A stretch of 37,876 nt of DNA from positions 1 through 37,876 of the forward strand of contig CAADGB010000518.1 in assembly GCA_900696455.1 (NCBI GenBank), in the 5' to 3' direction. The notes beneath the pieces were generated by a model. It was given only the letters and a program-made list of their open reading frames with translations. It was not told the DNA's origin and did no database searches. The position numbers were made by a program, and so were the translations under genes. Shown piece after piece: positions 29,093-37,876 of the stretch (the stretch's first letter is position 1; every line of letters begins with the position of its first letter). This DNA comes from an uncultured delta proteobacterium (lineage in GTDB: Bacteria > Myxococcota_A > Polyangia > Haliangiales > Haliangiaceae).

Positions 29093-29776
29093 GTGGATCC
29101 GGCGCTCGAGCGCGAGGCGCGGCGGCTGCTGGCGCGCTACCAGGTCGAGGTCGTGGAGCGCTACGGCCTGTGCCCGTGGGCGCGGCCGGCCCGCGACCGC
29201 GGCGAGATCCGGGTGTGGGTGGTGGACGCGGTCGAGGCCGGCGCCACCCTCGACGCCTTCACCGTCGACGACGCGGCGGTCATCGGCCTGGTCGTGCTGC
29301 CGCGCTTCGCCGGTGATCCCGGGGCGCTGCGGCGGCTGCGCGACGACCTCCTGTCCGGAGGTCGGACGAACGAGCTGGCCCTGGCCGACTTCCACCCCGA
29401 GGCCGCGCTCGACGTCAGCGCGCCGGCGCGGCTGGTGCCGTGGCTGCGCCGCTCACCCGACCCGATGCTGCAGGCGGTCCGCCACCGCACCCTGGCGTCG
29501 CTGCGGCGCACAGCGGTCACCCTGGCGCCGGCCGAGCAGGCGCGGGCGCTGGCCGGGCACGCGCCGCCGCCGCGCCTGGATCCGGCCGACGCCGTCGCCG
29601 CCGACAACCTGGCGATGGTCCGCGCCCGGGCCGCCGAGGTGGCGGCGGCCTTCGACGACATCGCCCGTGACCGGGCCGCGACCTATGGCGGGCTCGGCGT
29701 CGCCCGGGTCGGCGCCGACGGCGCCGCCCGGGTCGTCGGCGGCGGCGTCAGCGGCGTCGTCAGTACACGCCGGTGA
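29093..29776 (+). CDS. DUF1415-family protein
   Basis: A 227-residue protein. The family core is recognisable in VVERYGLCPWARPARDRGEI (with the conserved Leu-Cys-Pro), NELALADFHPEAALDVSAPA, and RRSPDPMLQAVRHRTL (corresponding to the family's Arg-Ser-Pro...Met-Leu segment). The domain's activity is not known to me. No signal peptide is visible. The GTG at 29093 follows a -10 element by five bases. Its last 17 bases overlap the end of the convergent lipoprotein gene. Confidence 0.75.
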   Translation: MDPALEREARRLLARYQVEVVERYGLCPWARPARDRGEIRVWVVDAVEAGATLDAFTVDDAAVIGLVVLPRFAGDPGALRRLRDDLLSGGRTNELALADFHPEAALDVSAPARLVPWLRRSPDPMLQAVRHRTLASLRRTAVTLAPAEQARALAGHAPPPRLDPADAVAADNLAMVRARAAEVAAAFDDIARDRAATYGGLGVARVGADGAARVVGGGVSGVVSTRR

Positions 29777-30533
29777 CGGTCATGACCAGGTGCACGGTCG
29801 GGAAGCCGAGCGAGGCCATGGTCTGCGGCTCGTTGATCGAGCAGTCGGCGGACTTCACGTAGGAGGCGCCGGTCTCGCCGGCGGTGTTGGACCCGGGGAA
29901 GAAGATGTTGCTGGCGGCCATGCCGTCGGGCACCGACAGCTCGACGACCAGCGTGTCGCTGGCCTGGAGGACCGGGGCCGGCGACAGCGCGACCGGCAGC
30001 ACCATGCCCGAGCCGTTGTTGACGGTCACGGTCTGGCCGGCGACGTTGGTGAGGTTGGCGGTGACGAAGGCGCCGGTCAGGCGGTGCAGGCGGATCTGGA
30101 CCGCCTGCGAGGTGCCGCTGCCGGCGGTGGCCTCCTCGACGCCGAAGTCGACGCGCTGGGCGGTGAACGGCCGGGTGACGCCGTGATCGGCGAGGCGGAA
30201 CACCCGGTAGAAGCTGTTGGTGCGGGTCACGCCGGTCGCGCTGTTCGAGCAGGCGACCGCGTTGCCAGCCACGATGTTCGTGGCGTTGCTCTGCGACAGC
30301 GTGATGGTGGTCTGCATCGGCGCGTCGATGGGGCCGACCGGCGCGTCGATGGTCCCCGGCGGCGCGTCGATGGCGCCCGGCGGCGCGTCGACGGTGCCGT
30401 TCGCGGCGTCGACGTCGTCGGTGCCACCGCCGCCATCCGCCGTGGCGCAGGCGAGGAGCGGCGCGGCGAGGAGGGCGACCGGGAGGGCGACCTGGAGGGC
30501 GATCGGGAGGGCGAACAGACGCAGCCCGCGCAT
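29760..30533 (-). CDS. Cell-surface lipoprotein, Asp-Ala-Pro repeats
   Basis: A 257-residue lipoprotein. The signal peptide ends in LLAAPLLAC (Cys29; Leu-Leu-Ala-Cys is a good lipobox). The mature protein starts with a Gly/Asp linker and the repeat DAPPGAIDAPPGTIDAP, a tether common in this lineage (the protein at the start of the window has similar units). The rest, TTITLSQSN...IFFPGSN, is rich in Thr, Val and Asn with alternating strands (VQIRLHRLTGAFVTANLTNV), suggesting a beta-sandwich. Two Cys outside the lipobox may bond. The start at 30533 is chosen for the signal peptide; codons upstream are not signal-like. The convergent overlap with the DUF1415 gene is 17 bp. Confidence 0.8.
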   Translation of the reverse strand: MRGLRLFALPIALQVALPVALLAAPLLACATADGGGGTDDVDAANGTVDAPPGAIDAPPGTIDAPVGPIDAPMQTTITLSQSNATNIVAGNAVACSNSATGVTRTNSFYRVFRLADHGVTRPFTAQRVDFGVEEATAGSGTSQAVQIRLHRLTGAFVTANLTNVAGQTVTVNNGSGMVLPVALSPAPVLQASDTLVVELSVPDGMAASNIFFPGSNTAGETGASYVKSADCSINEPQTMASLGFPTVHLVMTVTGVY

Positions 30534-30638
30534 GCCCCGATGGTGCCTGCGATCCCCGCCCGGGAGCAATGCTGGACTGGGGACGGCGTGAACTTTGTCG
30601 GCTCCGGGCCGGCCGGGCCAGCCGTCGACGAGCGACGC

Positions 30639-30728
30639 GGCCGACGACGGGGCCGATGGCCCGGCCGACGACGGGGCCGATGGCCCGGCCGACGACGGGG
30701 CCGATGGCCCGGCCGACGACGGGGCCGG
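30639..30728. repeat. 24-bp tandem array
   Basis: GGCCGACGACGGGGCCGATGGCCC occurs 3.7 times in the 207-bp gap between the lipoprotein start (30533) and the end of the nucleotidyltransferase gene (30741). The unit is a multiple of three, but no real gene crosses it. Confidence 0.9.
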
Positions 30729-30740
30729 AGCCGTCCGGGC

Positions 30741-31508
30741 TCAGACCGCGAGGCGGACGCCGGCGGGGCCGGTGGCGAACGTCGGGCGAGCGGCGAGGCG
30801 AGCGTTGGCGGCCAGGAGGTCGTCGATGGTGTCGACCTCGGTGGCGTACAGGTGCCCGATGTCGACGCCGTAGAGGCTGGCGCCGTGATCGATGATCTCC
30901 TGGAACGAGGCCTCGTAGTACTCGTTGACCAGGCCCTGGCCGTGGACGCGGCGGGCGAGGGCGTCGAACAGGAGACGCGACGAGGCGGCGCTGAACAGCT
31001 CGATGCCGACCGACTCGCCCATGGCGCCCCGCACCGGCACGTGCTTGCCGATGGCGAGGACGCGATCGCTGCGATCGGCGGTGACCTTGACCTCCTCGAG
31101 GCCGATGTCACCGACGGAGCGGACCGCCAGGCAGTCGGGGCCGCGGTCGAGCAGGCCCTCGACCACGGCGAGGTCGAAGACCACGTCGCCGTCGAGGAGG
31201 ATGAACGGATCGCGCTCGAGGTGCGGCCGGAGCAGCGACAGCGAGTACGCGTTGTTGGTGGTGCGGAAGATGGGGTTGGTGACGAACTCGACGTCGAGCC
31301 CGGGGAACCAGTCGGCGACCGCGTCGCGCACCATGTGCTCGAGGTAGCCGGTCCCGATCACGAACTGATCGAAGCCGCAGCGCATGAGGCTGGTGATGGT
31401 CCGCCGCAGGATGGGGACGCCGGCGACCGGGAGCAGCGTCTTCGGGGTGTCGTCCGAGTACGGACGAAGCCGGGTCGCGCAGCCGGCAGCGAGGATGGCA
31501 GCCTTCAT
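30741..31508 (-). CDS. Sugar/polyol-phosphate nucleotidyltransferase (LicC/IPCT-like)
   Basis: A 255-residue GT-A-fold nucleotidyltransferase. The nucleotide loop is AAILAAGCATRLRPYSDDTP with KTLLPVAG, close to the family signature Gly-x-Gly-Thr-Arg-Leu, with Ala in place of the second Gly. NNAYSLSLLRPHLERDPFIL is the pattern seen in LicC-type and inositol-phosphate cytidylyltransferases; LLDGDVVFDL is the metal-binding Asp pair. It is divergent from a CDP-alcohol phosphatidyltransferase, so it probably makes CDP-inositol or a similar CDP-alcohol for that enzyme. The ATG at 31508 begins the conserved sequence (MKAAILAAG). Substrate is inferred from the neighbour. Confidence 0.82.
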   Translation of the reverse strand: MKAAILAAGCATRLRPYSDDTPKTLLPVAGVPILRRTITSLMRCGFDQFVIGTGYLEHMVRDAVADWFPGLDVEFVTNPIFRTTNNAYSLSLLRPHLERDPFILLDGDVVFDLAVVEGLLDRGPDCLAVRSVGDIGLEEVKVTADRSDRVLAIGKHVPVRGAMGESVGIELFSAASSRLLFDALARRVHGQGLVNEYYEASFQEIIDHGASLYGVDIGHLYATEVDTIDDLLAANARLAARPTFATGPAGVRLAV

Positions 31509-31539
31509 GGTTCGCCCGCCGGCCTTGCAATGGACGTGC

Positions 31540-31680
31540 ACGACCGGGGATCAGGTGGTTAGGCCAGCAGGGGTGTTGAAAAGTGGTCAGGTGGGGCTAC
31601 CACAGCCTGCCGATCGACCAAAAGCTGCCACCTGGGTGTCACTCCCGCTCCGCCAGCCTGTAATGAATGCCACATCTTGA
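31540..31680. other. AT-richer intergenic segment, possible element relic
   Basis: The gap 31509-31788 has a less GC-rich part with GTTGAAAAGTGGTCAGG and CCAAAAGCTGCCACC; CAGGTGG (31588-31594) and CCACCTG (31628-31634) are inverted. It resembles an insertion-sequence end more than a promoter, but nothing is complete. Promoters for both divergent genes must also lie here. Identity unknown. Confidence 0.2.
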
Positions 31681-31788
31681 CGCCCCGCGGCGGGCAGCCC
31701 GCGCGGCGGCGGTGGCGTCCCGACCTGGCCACGACGGCTGCCATGTCGCTGGCGGAGACAGCCCGAGCCGGTCCAATCTACGCGTCCC

Positions 31789-33126
31789 TTGGCCTCCGCG
31801 GGATCGCCCTTCGACGCCATCGTGCTCGCCGATCTACCAGGCGCCGACGCGCGCGTGGTCGGCTTGACCCTGGCCGAGCGCGCGCGCCGCGTGGCCGGCC
31901 GCGCCGGCGCCGCGCGCGTCCTGGTCGCGCGCGACCGCGCGGCGATCGCGCGCTGGTGGGCGGAGCCCGCGCGCGCCGACGCGGTGCTGGTGCTCCGCGC
32001 GACCGATCAGCTCGTGCACACGCCGCTGGTCAGCGGCCTACCGGCGGCGGACGGCGAGCAGGTGGTGGCGACGGCGCCGCCGAGGGCCGCCGCCGACGAC
32101 GTGGCAGCCGGCGCCTACGCCGGCGCGCTGCTGGCGCGGGGCGCGGCGGCGTCCGCGCTGGTCGCCGCGCTGGCCGCCGGCGACGACGATCGCGCGCTGG
32201 GCGCCGCGGCCCTGGCCGCCGGCGCGACCGCGGTCGCGCACGGCGAGATCGCGCGCCACCCGGCGACCACCCGGGCCGAGCGCAAGGCCGCCGCGCGCCT
32301 GCTCTACCGCATCATCCACAAGACCCAGGACAACGCGATCACGCGCTACCTGTACCGCCCGGTGTCGTTCCCGCTGACCCGGCTCCTGGTGCACACGCCG
32401 GTGACGCCCAACCAGGTGTCGTACGCGGTGGCGGTGCTGGTGGCGATCGGCTGCTGGCTGACCGCGCGCGGGCCCATGAGCTCGGCCATCGCCGGCACCG
32501 CGCTGTGCCTGTTCGCGTCGTACGTCGACTGCTGCGACGGCGAGATCGCCCGCCTCAAGCTCCTGTCGTCGCGGTTCGGGGCCTGGCTCGACACCGTCAT
32601 CGACGAGCTGTCGCAGATCGCGTACATGGCGGCGCTGGGCTGGCACTGCCGGGCGTACTTCGGCGTCGACTACCTGGGCGACCTCGGCTTCGATCCGTGG
32701 CTGTGGGCGATCGCGATCGGCGCGGTGACCTACGTGGTCACGATCTACATCGTGTACTTCAACATCATCGTCGTCGTCGGCTCGGCCAACAGCCAGGACT
32801 ACGTCGGCCGCTTCGAGGTCGTCGACGGCGCCGAGCCGGGGACGGTGCGGCTGCGGCCGGCGGCGACCCAGGCCATCGCCACCCGCGACGAGCTCCACCC
32901 GGCGCTCAAGTGGCTGGCGACCTACCTGCCGTACGTGGTGCGCAAGGACTTCATCTCGTGGGGCGCGCTGCTCCTGGCCTTCGCCCACCTCACCCAGGTC
33001 GCGTTCGCGATGCTGGTGCTGGGTGGGCCGGTGACCGCCATCATCGTCGGCGTCGACCACCTCAAGCTGCGCGGTCAGCTCCGCGCCATCGCCCGCCGCG
33101 GCTGCCGCCTCACTCGATCCGCTTGA
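31789..33126 (+). CDS. CDP-alcohol phosphatidyltransferase with degenerate nucleotidyltransferase-like N-domain
   Basis: A 445-residue membrane enzyme. The CDP-alcohol signature Asp-Gly-x2-Ala-Arg-x8-Gly-x3-Asp-x3-Asp appears as CDGEIARLKLLSSRFGAWLD followed by TVIDE. Several membrane helices surround it (VSYAVAVLVAIGCWLTA, YVVTIYIVYFNIIVVVG). The N-terminal 160 residues (FDAIVLADLPGADARVVGLT, ADAVLVLRATDQLVHTPLV) look like a decayed GT-A domain without its catalytic loop. ATTRAERKAAARLLYRIIHK and TPVTPNQVSY match bifunctional inositol-phosphate cytidylyltransferase/di-myo-inositol phosphate synthases. The product may be an inositol phospholipid or phosphate. The start is uncertain: TTG 31789 is used, and no good site precedes it. 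The active cytidylyltransferase is probably the divergent gene. Confidence 0.78.
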   Translation: MASAGSPFDAIVLADLPGADARVVGLTLAERARRVAGRAGAARVLVARDRAAIARWWAEPARADAVLVLRATDQLVHTPLVSGLPAADGEQVVATAPPRAAADDVAAGAYAGALLARGAAASALVAALAAGDDDRALGAAALAAGATAVAHGEIARHPATTRAERKAAARLLYRIIHKTQDNAITRYLYRPVSFPLTRLLVHTPVTPNQVSYAVAVLVAIGCWLTARGPMSSAIAGTALCLFASYVDCCDGEIARLKLLSSRFGAWLDTVIDELSQIAYMAALGWHCRAYFGVDYLGDLGFDPWLWAIAIGAVTYVVTIYIVYFNIIVVVGSANSQDYVGRFEVVDGAEPGTVRLRPAATQAIATRDELHPALKWLATYLPYVVRKDFISWGALLLAFAHLTQVAFAMLVLGGPVTAIIVGVDHLKLRGQLRAIARRGCRLTRSA

Positions 33127-33622
33127 TGATGTGGAAGCCGAAGTCGGTCTCGACGACGCCGATCTCGCCGACGTCGAGGCGCAGGCCGAGCTGGCGGAAC
33201 TCGATGACCAGGCGGGCGTCGGGGGTGACCTCGTAGGCCTCGGCCTGCTCGGCCGAGCCCCGGTCCTCGCTGTGCAGGGTCATGAGGGCGTCGAAGTCGG
33301 CGCCGGCGCCGAGCTGCTTGACGAGCTGGCGGACCTGGCGCTCGGCGGCGCGCTTGTCGCGCTCGAGGGCGCGCTCGTCGGCGCCGCCGCCGAAGGCCGC
33401 GGCCTTGTCCCGCCACGAGATCAGGATGTGCTTGACCTGGGTGCGGTTGGCGCGCGGCTCGCGGTCGAGGATCTCGGTCGTCTCGACGGTGGCGGTGGCG
33501 GTGGCGGTGTTCGCCGACGAGCCCATCTTGTTGTTCATGGTCGGCCCGGTCATGCCGGTCGGGCCGCAGGCGGCCGTTCCGAGCGCGGCGGCGAGGGTCA
33601 GGCGAGCGAGCGAGCGGTGCAT
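33110..33622 (-). CDS. Parvulin-type PPIase lipoprotein
   Basis: A 170-residue protein. The signal peptide ends in ALGTAAC (Cys19, a weak lipobox). A Met/Asn/Thr-rich linker follows, and then a parvulin (PpiC/SurA-type) domain: QVKHILISWRDKAA, AERQVRQLVKQLGAGADFDA, LHSEDRGSAE, RLDVGEIGVVETDFGFHIIK. Parvulins isomerise Xaa-Pro bonds; here the enzyme would act in the periplasm or at the outer membrane. The C-terminal GFHIIKRIE is the family's last strand. The ATG at 33622 follows TACGGT by seven bases. Its end overlaps the convergent CDP-alcohol transferase gene by 17 bp. Confidence 0.88.
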   Translation of the reverse strand: MHRSLARLTLAAALGTAACGPTGMTGPTMNNKMGSSANTATATATVETTEILDREPRANRTQVKHILISWRDKAAAFGGGADERALERDKRAAERQVRQLVKQLGAGADFDALMTLHSEDRGSAEQAEAYEVTPDARLVIEFRQLGLRLDVGEIGVVETDFGFHIIKRIE

Positions 33623-33629
33623 CGCGAGG

Positions 33630-33635
33630 ACCGTA
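33630..33635 (-). promoter_or_regulatory. -10 element of the parvulin gene
   Basis: Minus-strand TACGGT ends seven bases before the ATG at 33622, the same hexamer and nearly the same distance as for gluQRS. Confidence 0.5.
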
Positions 33636-33688
33636 GCACGGGGTCCGGCGGGCTTGCGCCGGGCCGCGAGAGCGGGCACGGTGCGCGC

Positions 33689-34078
33689 GTGTCAGCTCCC
33701 GACGATCCGGCGCGTCCCCCGTCGATCCCGCCCGCGCTCCCCGCCGGCGACGTCGCCGCCCCGCGCGCCCCCGGCGACCTCATCACCTACCTGCCGCCGC
33801 GGGTCTGGTACCTGACCTCGAACGGCGACACGATGTGGTGCCGTCGCCCCTACGGCTTCTGGTTCTCGTCGAGCGAGGCCGCCGCCGCGTTCGCGGCCGC
33901 GATGGGGACCGGCGAGGAGCTGAGCCCGATCGGGCTCGACGCCCGTGATCTGGTGACCGAGGACGCGCTGGGCGCGCTGCGGGAGCTCGACGTGACGCGG
34001 ATCTTCATCGATCCCCAGGTCGACGCCGACAGCGGCGACGTCCACGGGACGATCCTGCGGCTCGAGGGCTTGAACTAG
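33689..34078 (+). CDS. Hypothetical protein
   Basis: A 129-residue soluble protein that begins with GTG at 33689 in the 66-bp region shared with the divergent parvulin gene. It starts with a Pro/Ala-rich tail (DDPARPPSIPPALPAG), has a compact middle with Trp and Cys (YLPPRVWYLTSNGDTMWCRR, YGFWFSSSEAAAAF), and ends in strand/helix alternation (LRELDVTRIFIDPQVDADSG). No signal peptide, membrane segment or family is recognised. Codon use fits the neighbours, with G or C in nearly every third position. Confidence 0.65.
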   Translation: MSAPDDPARPPSIPPALPAGDVAAPRAPGDLITYLPPRVWYLTSNGDTMWCRRPYGFWFSSSEAAAAFAAAMGTGEELSPIGLDARDLVTEDALGALRELDVTRIFIDPQVDADSGDVHGTILRLEGLN

Positions 34079-34128
34079 GCGGCCGGTGGCCGCGGCGCGG
34101 CGCCGCGCCGGTGCGCCGTCGCGCGCGG

Positions 34129-37041
<2,913 letters not shown>

Positions 37042-37047
37042 GGCAGG

Positions 37048-37053
37048 TGGATA
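37048..37053 (-). promoter_or_regulatory. -10 element of the SNF2 gene
   Basis: Minus-strand TATCCA ends six bases before the GTG at 37041. No ribosome site fits the short gap. Confidence 0.4.
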
Positions 37054-37171
37054 GTCGGTGTCGCGCCGCCAGGCAACCCGCGGCTCGCCCGGATCCGCAC
37101 GCCCGAACCGGGCCGATCGGCGGCCTGACTCGTACCCCGGTCGTGCTGGCGGCCCTGGTCCCGAACGGTGC

Positions 37172-37177
37172 TAACGT
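37172..37177 (+). promoter_or_regulatory. -10 element of the ECF sigma gene
   Basis: TAACGT ends seven bases before the ATG at 37185. The 143-bp region between the two divergent genes also holds TATCCA for the SNF2 gene on the other strand. Confidence 0.45.
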
Positions 37178-37184
37178 CCGGGTG

Positions 37185-37775
37185 ATGAGCGCCGCGCGAT
37201 CGCGCACGCCGACGGTGGACGCCGCCGACGACGCCGACGACGTCGCGCTGGTGGGCGCCATCGCCGCGGGCGATCGCGCCGCCCTGGGCGCGCTCTACGA
37301 CCGCCACGGCTCGCTGCTCCTGGCGCTCGCCCTCCGCATCGTCCGCGACCGCCGCGAGGCCGAGGATCTGCTCCACGACGTCTTCCTCGAGGTGTGGCGC
37401 AGCGCCGGCGACTACGACCGCGGCCGCGGCCGGGTCCGGACCTGGCTCGTCGTCCGCATGCGATCGCGCGCGCTCGACGTCGCCAAGAGCGCGCGGGTGG
37501 CGCGGCGCAGCGGCGACGAGACGGCGCTCGAGCGCGCCGCCGGCGACGACGACCTCGGCGGCGCGCCCGATCGCCAGCGGGTGCGGGTGGCGCTCGCCGC
37601 GCTCGGCGACGATCAGCGCGCGGTGCTCGAGCTCGCCTACTTCGACGGGCTGACCTGCACCGACATCGCGGCCCGGCTGGCGATCCCGGTCGGCACGGTG
37701 AAGTCGCGGCTGGCCGCCGGGCTGGAGCGGCTGCGCCGGGTCCTGGCCGCGCGCGGCGAGGAGGTGCGATCGTGA
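37185..37775 (+). CDS. ECF-type RNA polymerase sigma factor
   Basis: A 196-residue group IV sigma factor. Region 2 is seen in GDRAALGALYDRHGSLLLAL and REAEDLLHDVFLEVWRSA (the acidic core-binding part), then VRTWLVVRMRSRALDVAK. Region 4 has ALGDDQRAVLELAYFDGLT, the helix-turn-helix CTDIAARLAIPVGTVKSRL and a basic end. The linker (VARRSGDETALERAAGDD) is acidic and short, without extra domains. The ATG at 37185 follows a -10 element by seven bases. The next gene overlaps as GTGA, the usual layout for a sigma/anti-sigma pair, so activity is likely controlled by it. Confidence 0.92.
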   Translation: MSAARSRTPTVDAADDADDVALVGAIAAGDRAALGALYDRHGSLLLALALRIVRDRREAEDLLHDVFLEVWRSAGDYDRGRGRVRTWLVVRMRSRALDVAKSARVARRSGDETALERAAGDDDLGGAPDRQRVRVALAALGDDQRAVLELAYFDGLTCTDIAARLAIPVGTVKSRLAAGLERLRRVLAARGEEVRS

Positions 37776-37876
37776 GCGCCGATCCGCGCGCGCCCGAGGC
37801 GCTGGCCGCGCGCGCCGCCGGCGCGCTCGACGACGAGGAGCGGGCGGCCGTCGACGCCGCGGTCGCTGCCGCGCCG
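37772..37876 (+). CDS. Probable anti-sigma factor (N-terminal fragment)
   Basis: Only 35 codons are visible before the window ends. The start GTG overlaps the sigma gene stop (GTGA, 37772-37775) and has a good ribosome site (GAGGAGG). The N-terminus (RAPEALAARAAGALDDEERA) resembles the zinc-finger-less start of anti-sigma factors, in which Leu-Asp-Asp-Glu-Glu is common. The membrane helix or zinc motif that would confirm this lies outside. Position and coupling are the main evidence. Confidence 0.7.
   Translation, partial: MSADPRAPEALAARAAGALDDEERAAVDAAVAAAP

Overview
This window is very GC-rich, densely packed chromosomal DNA with genes on both strands. It looks like a Myxococcota (deltaproteobacterial) genome, perhaps a Kofleriaceae/Haliangium relative. 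The evidence is a eukaryote-like Ser/Thr kinase with a propeller domain, two sigma-54 activators (GAF and FHA sensors), many small lipoproteins, Asp-Ala-Pro repeats behind signal peptides, and a PilT-family motor. The lineage is an inference from gene content. No rRNA, tRNA, CRISPR array, complete insertion sequence or phage gene was recognised. No stretch longer than 300 bases lacks a gene.

Layout. 1-2327: a cut-off TonB-like membrane protein, then a C_GCAxxG_C_C-type cysteine protein coupled to an unknown protein, a tiny lipoprotein and a cyclophilin. 2358-7365 (minus): two coupled WYL regulators followed by a receptor-like Ser/Thr kinase. 7425-8821: a small outer-membrane barrel and an alpha/beta hydrolase. 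9071-14060 (plus): a PilT-like ATPase with a Gly-Ser repeat linker, a nitrilase-superfamily enzyme, a winged-helix regulator and a phosphoribosyltransferase; this is the least familiar block. 14061-14305: a small AT-richer island with 12-bp inverted termini. 14306-21256 (mostly minus): a lipoprotein, a GAF sigma-54 activator, an MBL-fold hydrolase, a polysaccharide flippase, and a greB-cardiolipin synthase pair. 21304-23583 (plus): a CorC/HlyC transporter and an SPFH-like protein. 23657-26180 (minus): an acyl-CoA dehydrogenase and an FHA sigma-54 activator. 26348-37876: an M15-like (DUF882) protein, gluQRS, two secreted proteins, a DUF1415 protein, a divergent cytidylyltransferase/CDP-alcohol transferase pair, a parvulin lipoprotein, a SWIM-SNF2 helicase, and an ECF sigma factor with the start of its probable anti-sigma factor.

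Gene organisation is tight. Stop/start overlaps (GTGA, ATGA, TGATG, TAGTG) join at least seven pairs, and two convergent pairs overlap by exactly 17 bp. Ten genes have a TANNNT-type -10 hexamer only 5-8 nt before the start codon and no Shine-Dalgarno sequence, which suggests leaderless transcripts. Other genes carry a purine-rich ribosome site. Short tandem arrays (10, 13, 18 and 24 bp units, and a Gly-Ser hexamer tract) occur both in coding and intergenic DNA.

Sites most worth following: the 10687-14060 block; the 40-bp dyad that would fold over the ribosome site of the FHA activator; an exact 13-bp palindrome shared by two distant promoter regions; and the duplicated PilT N-domain joined by the Gly-Ser tract.
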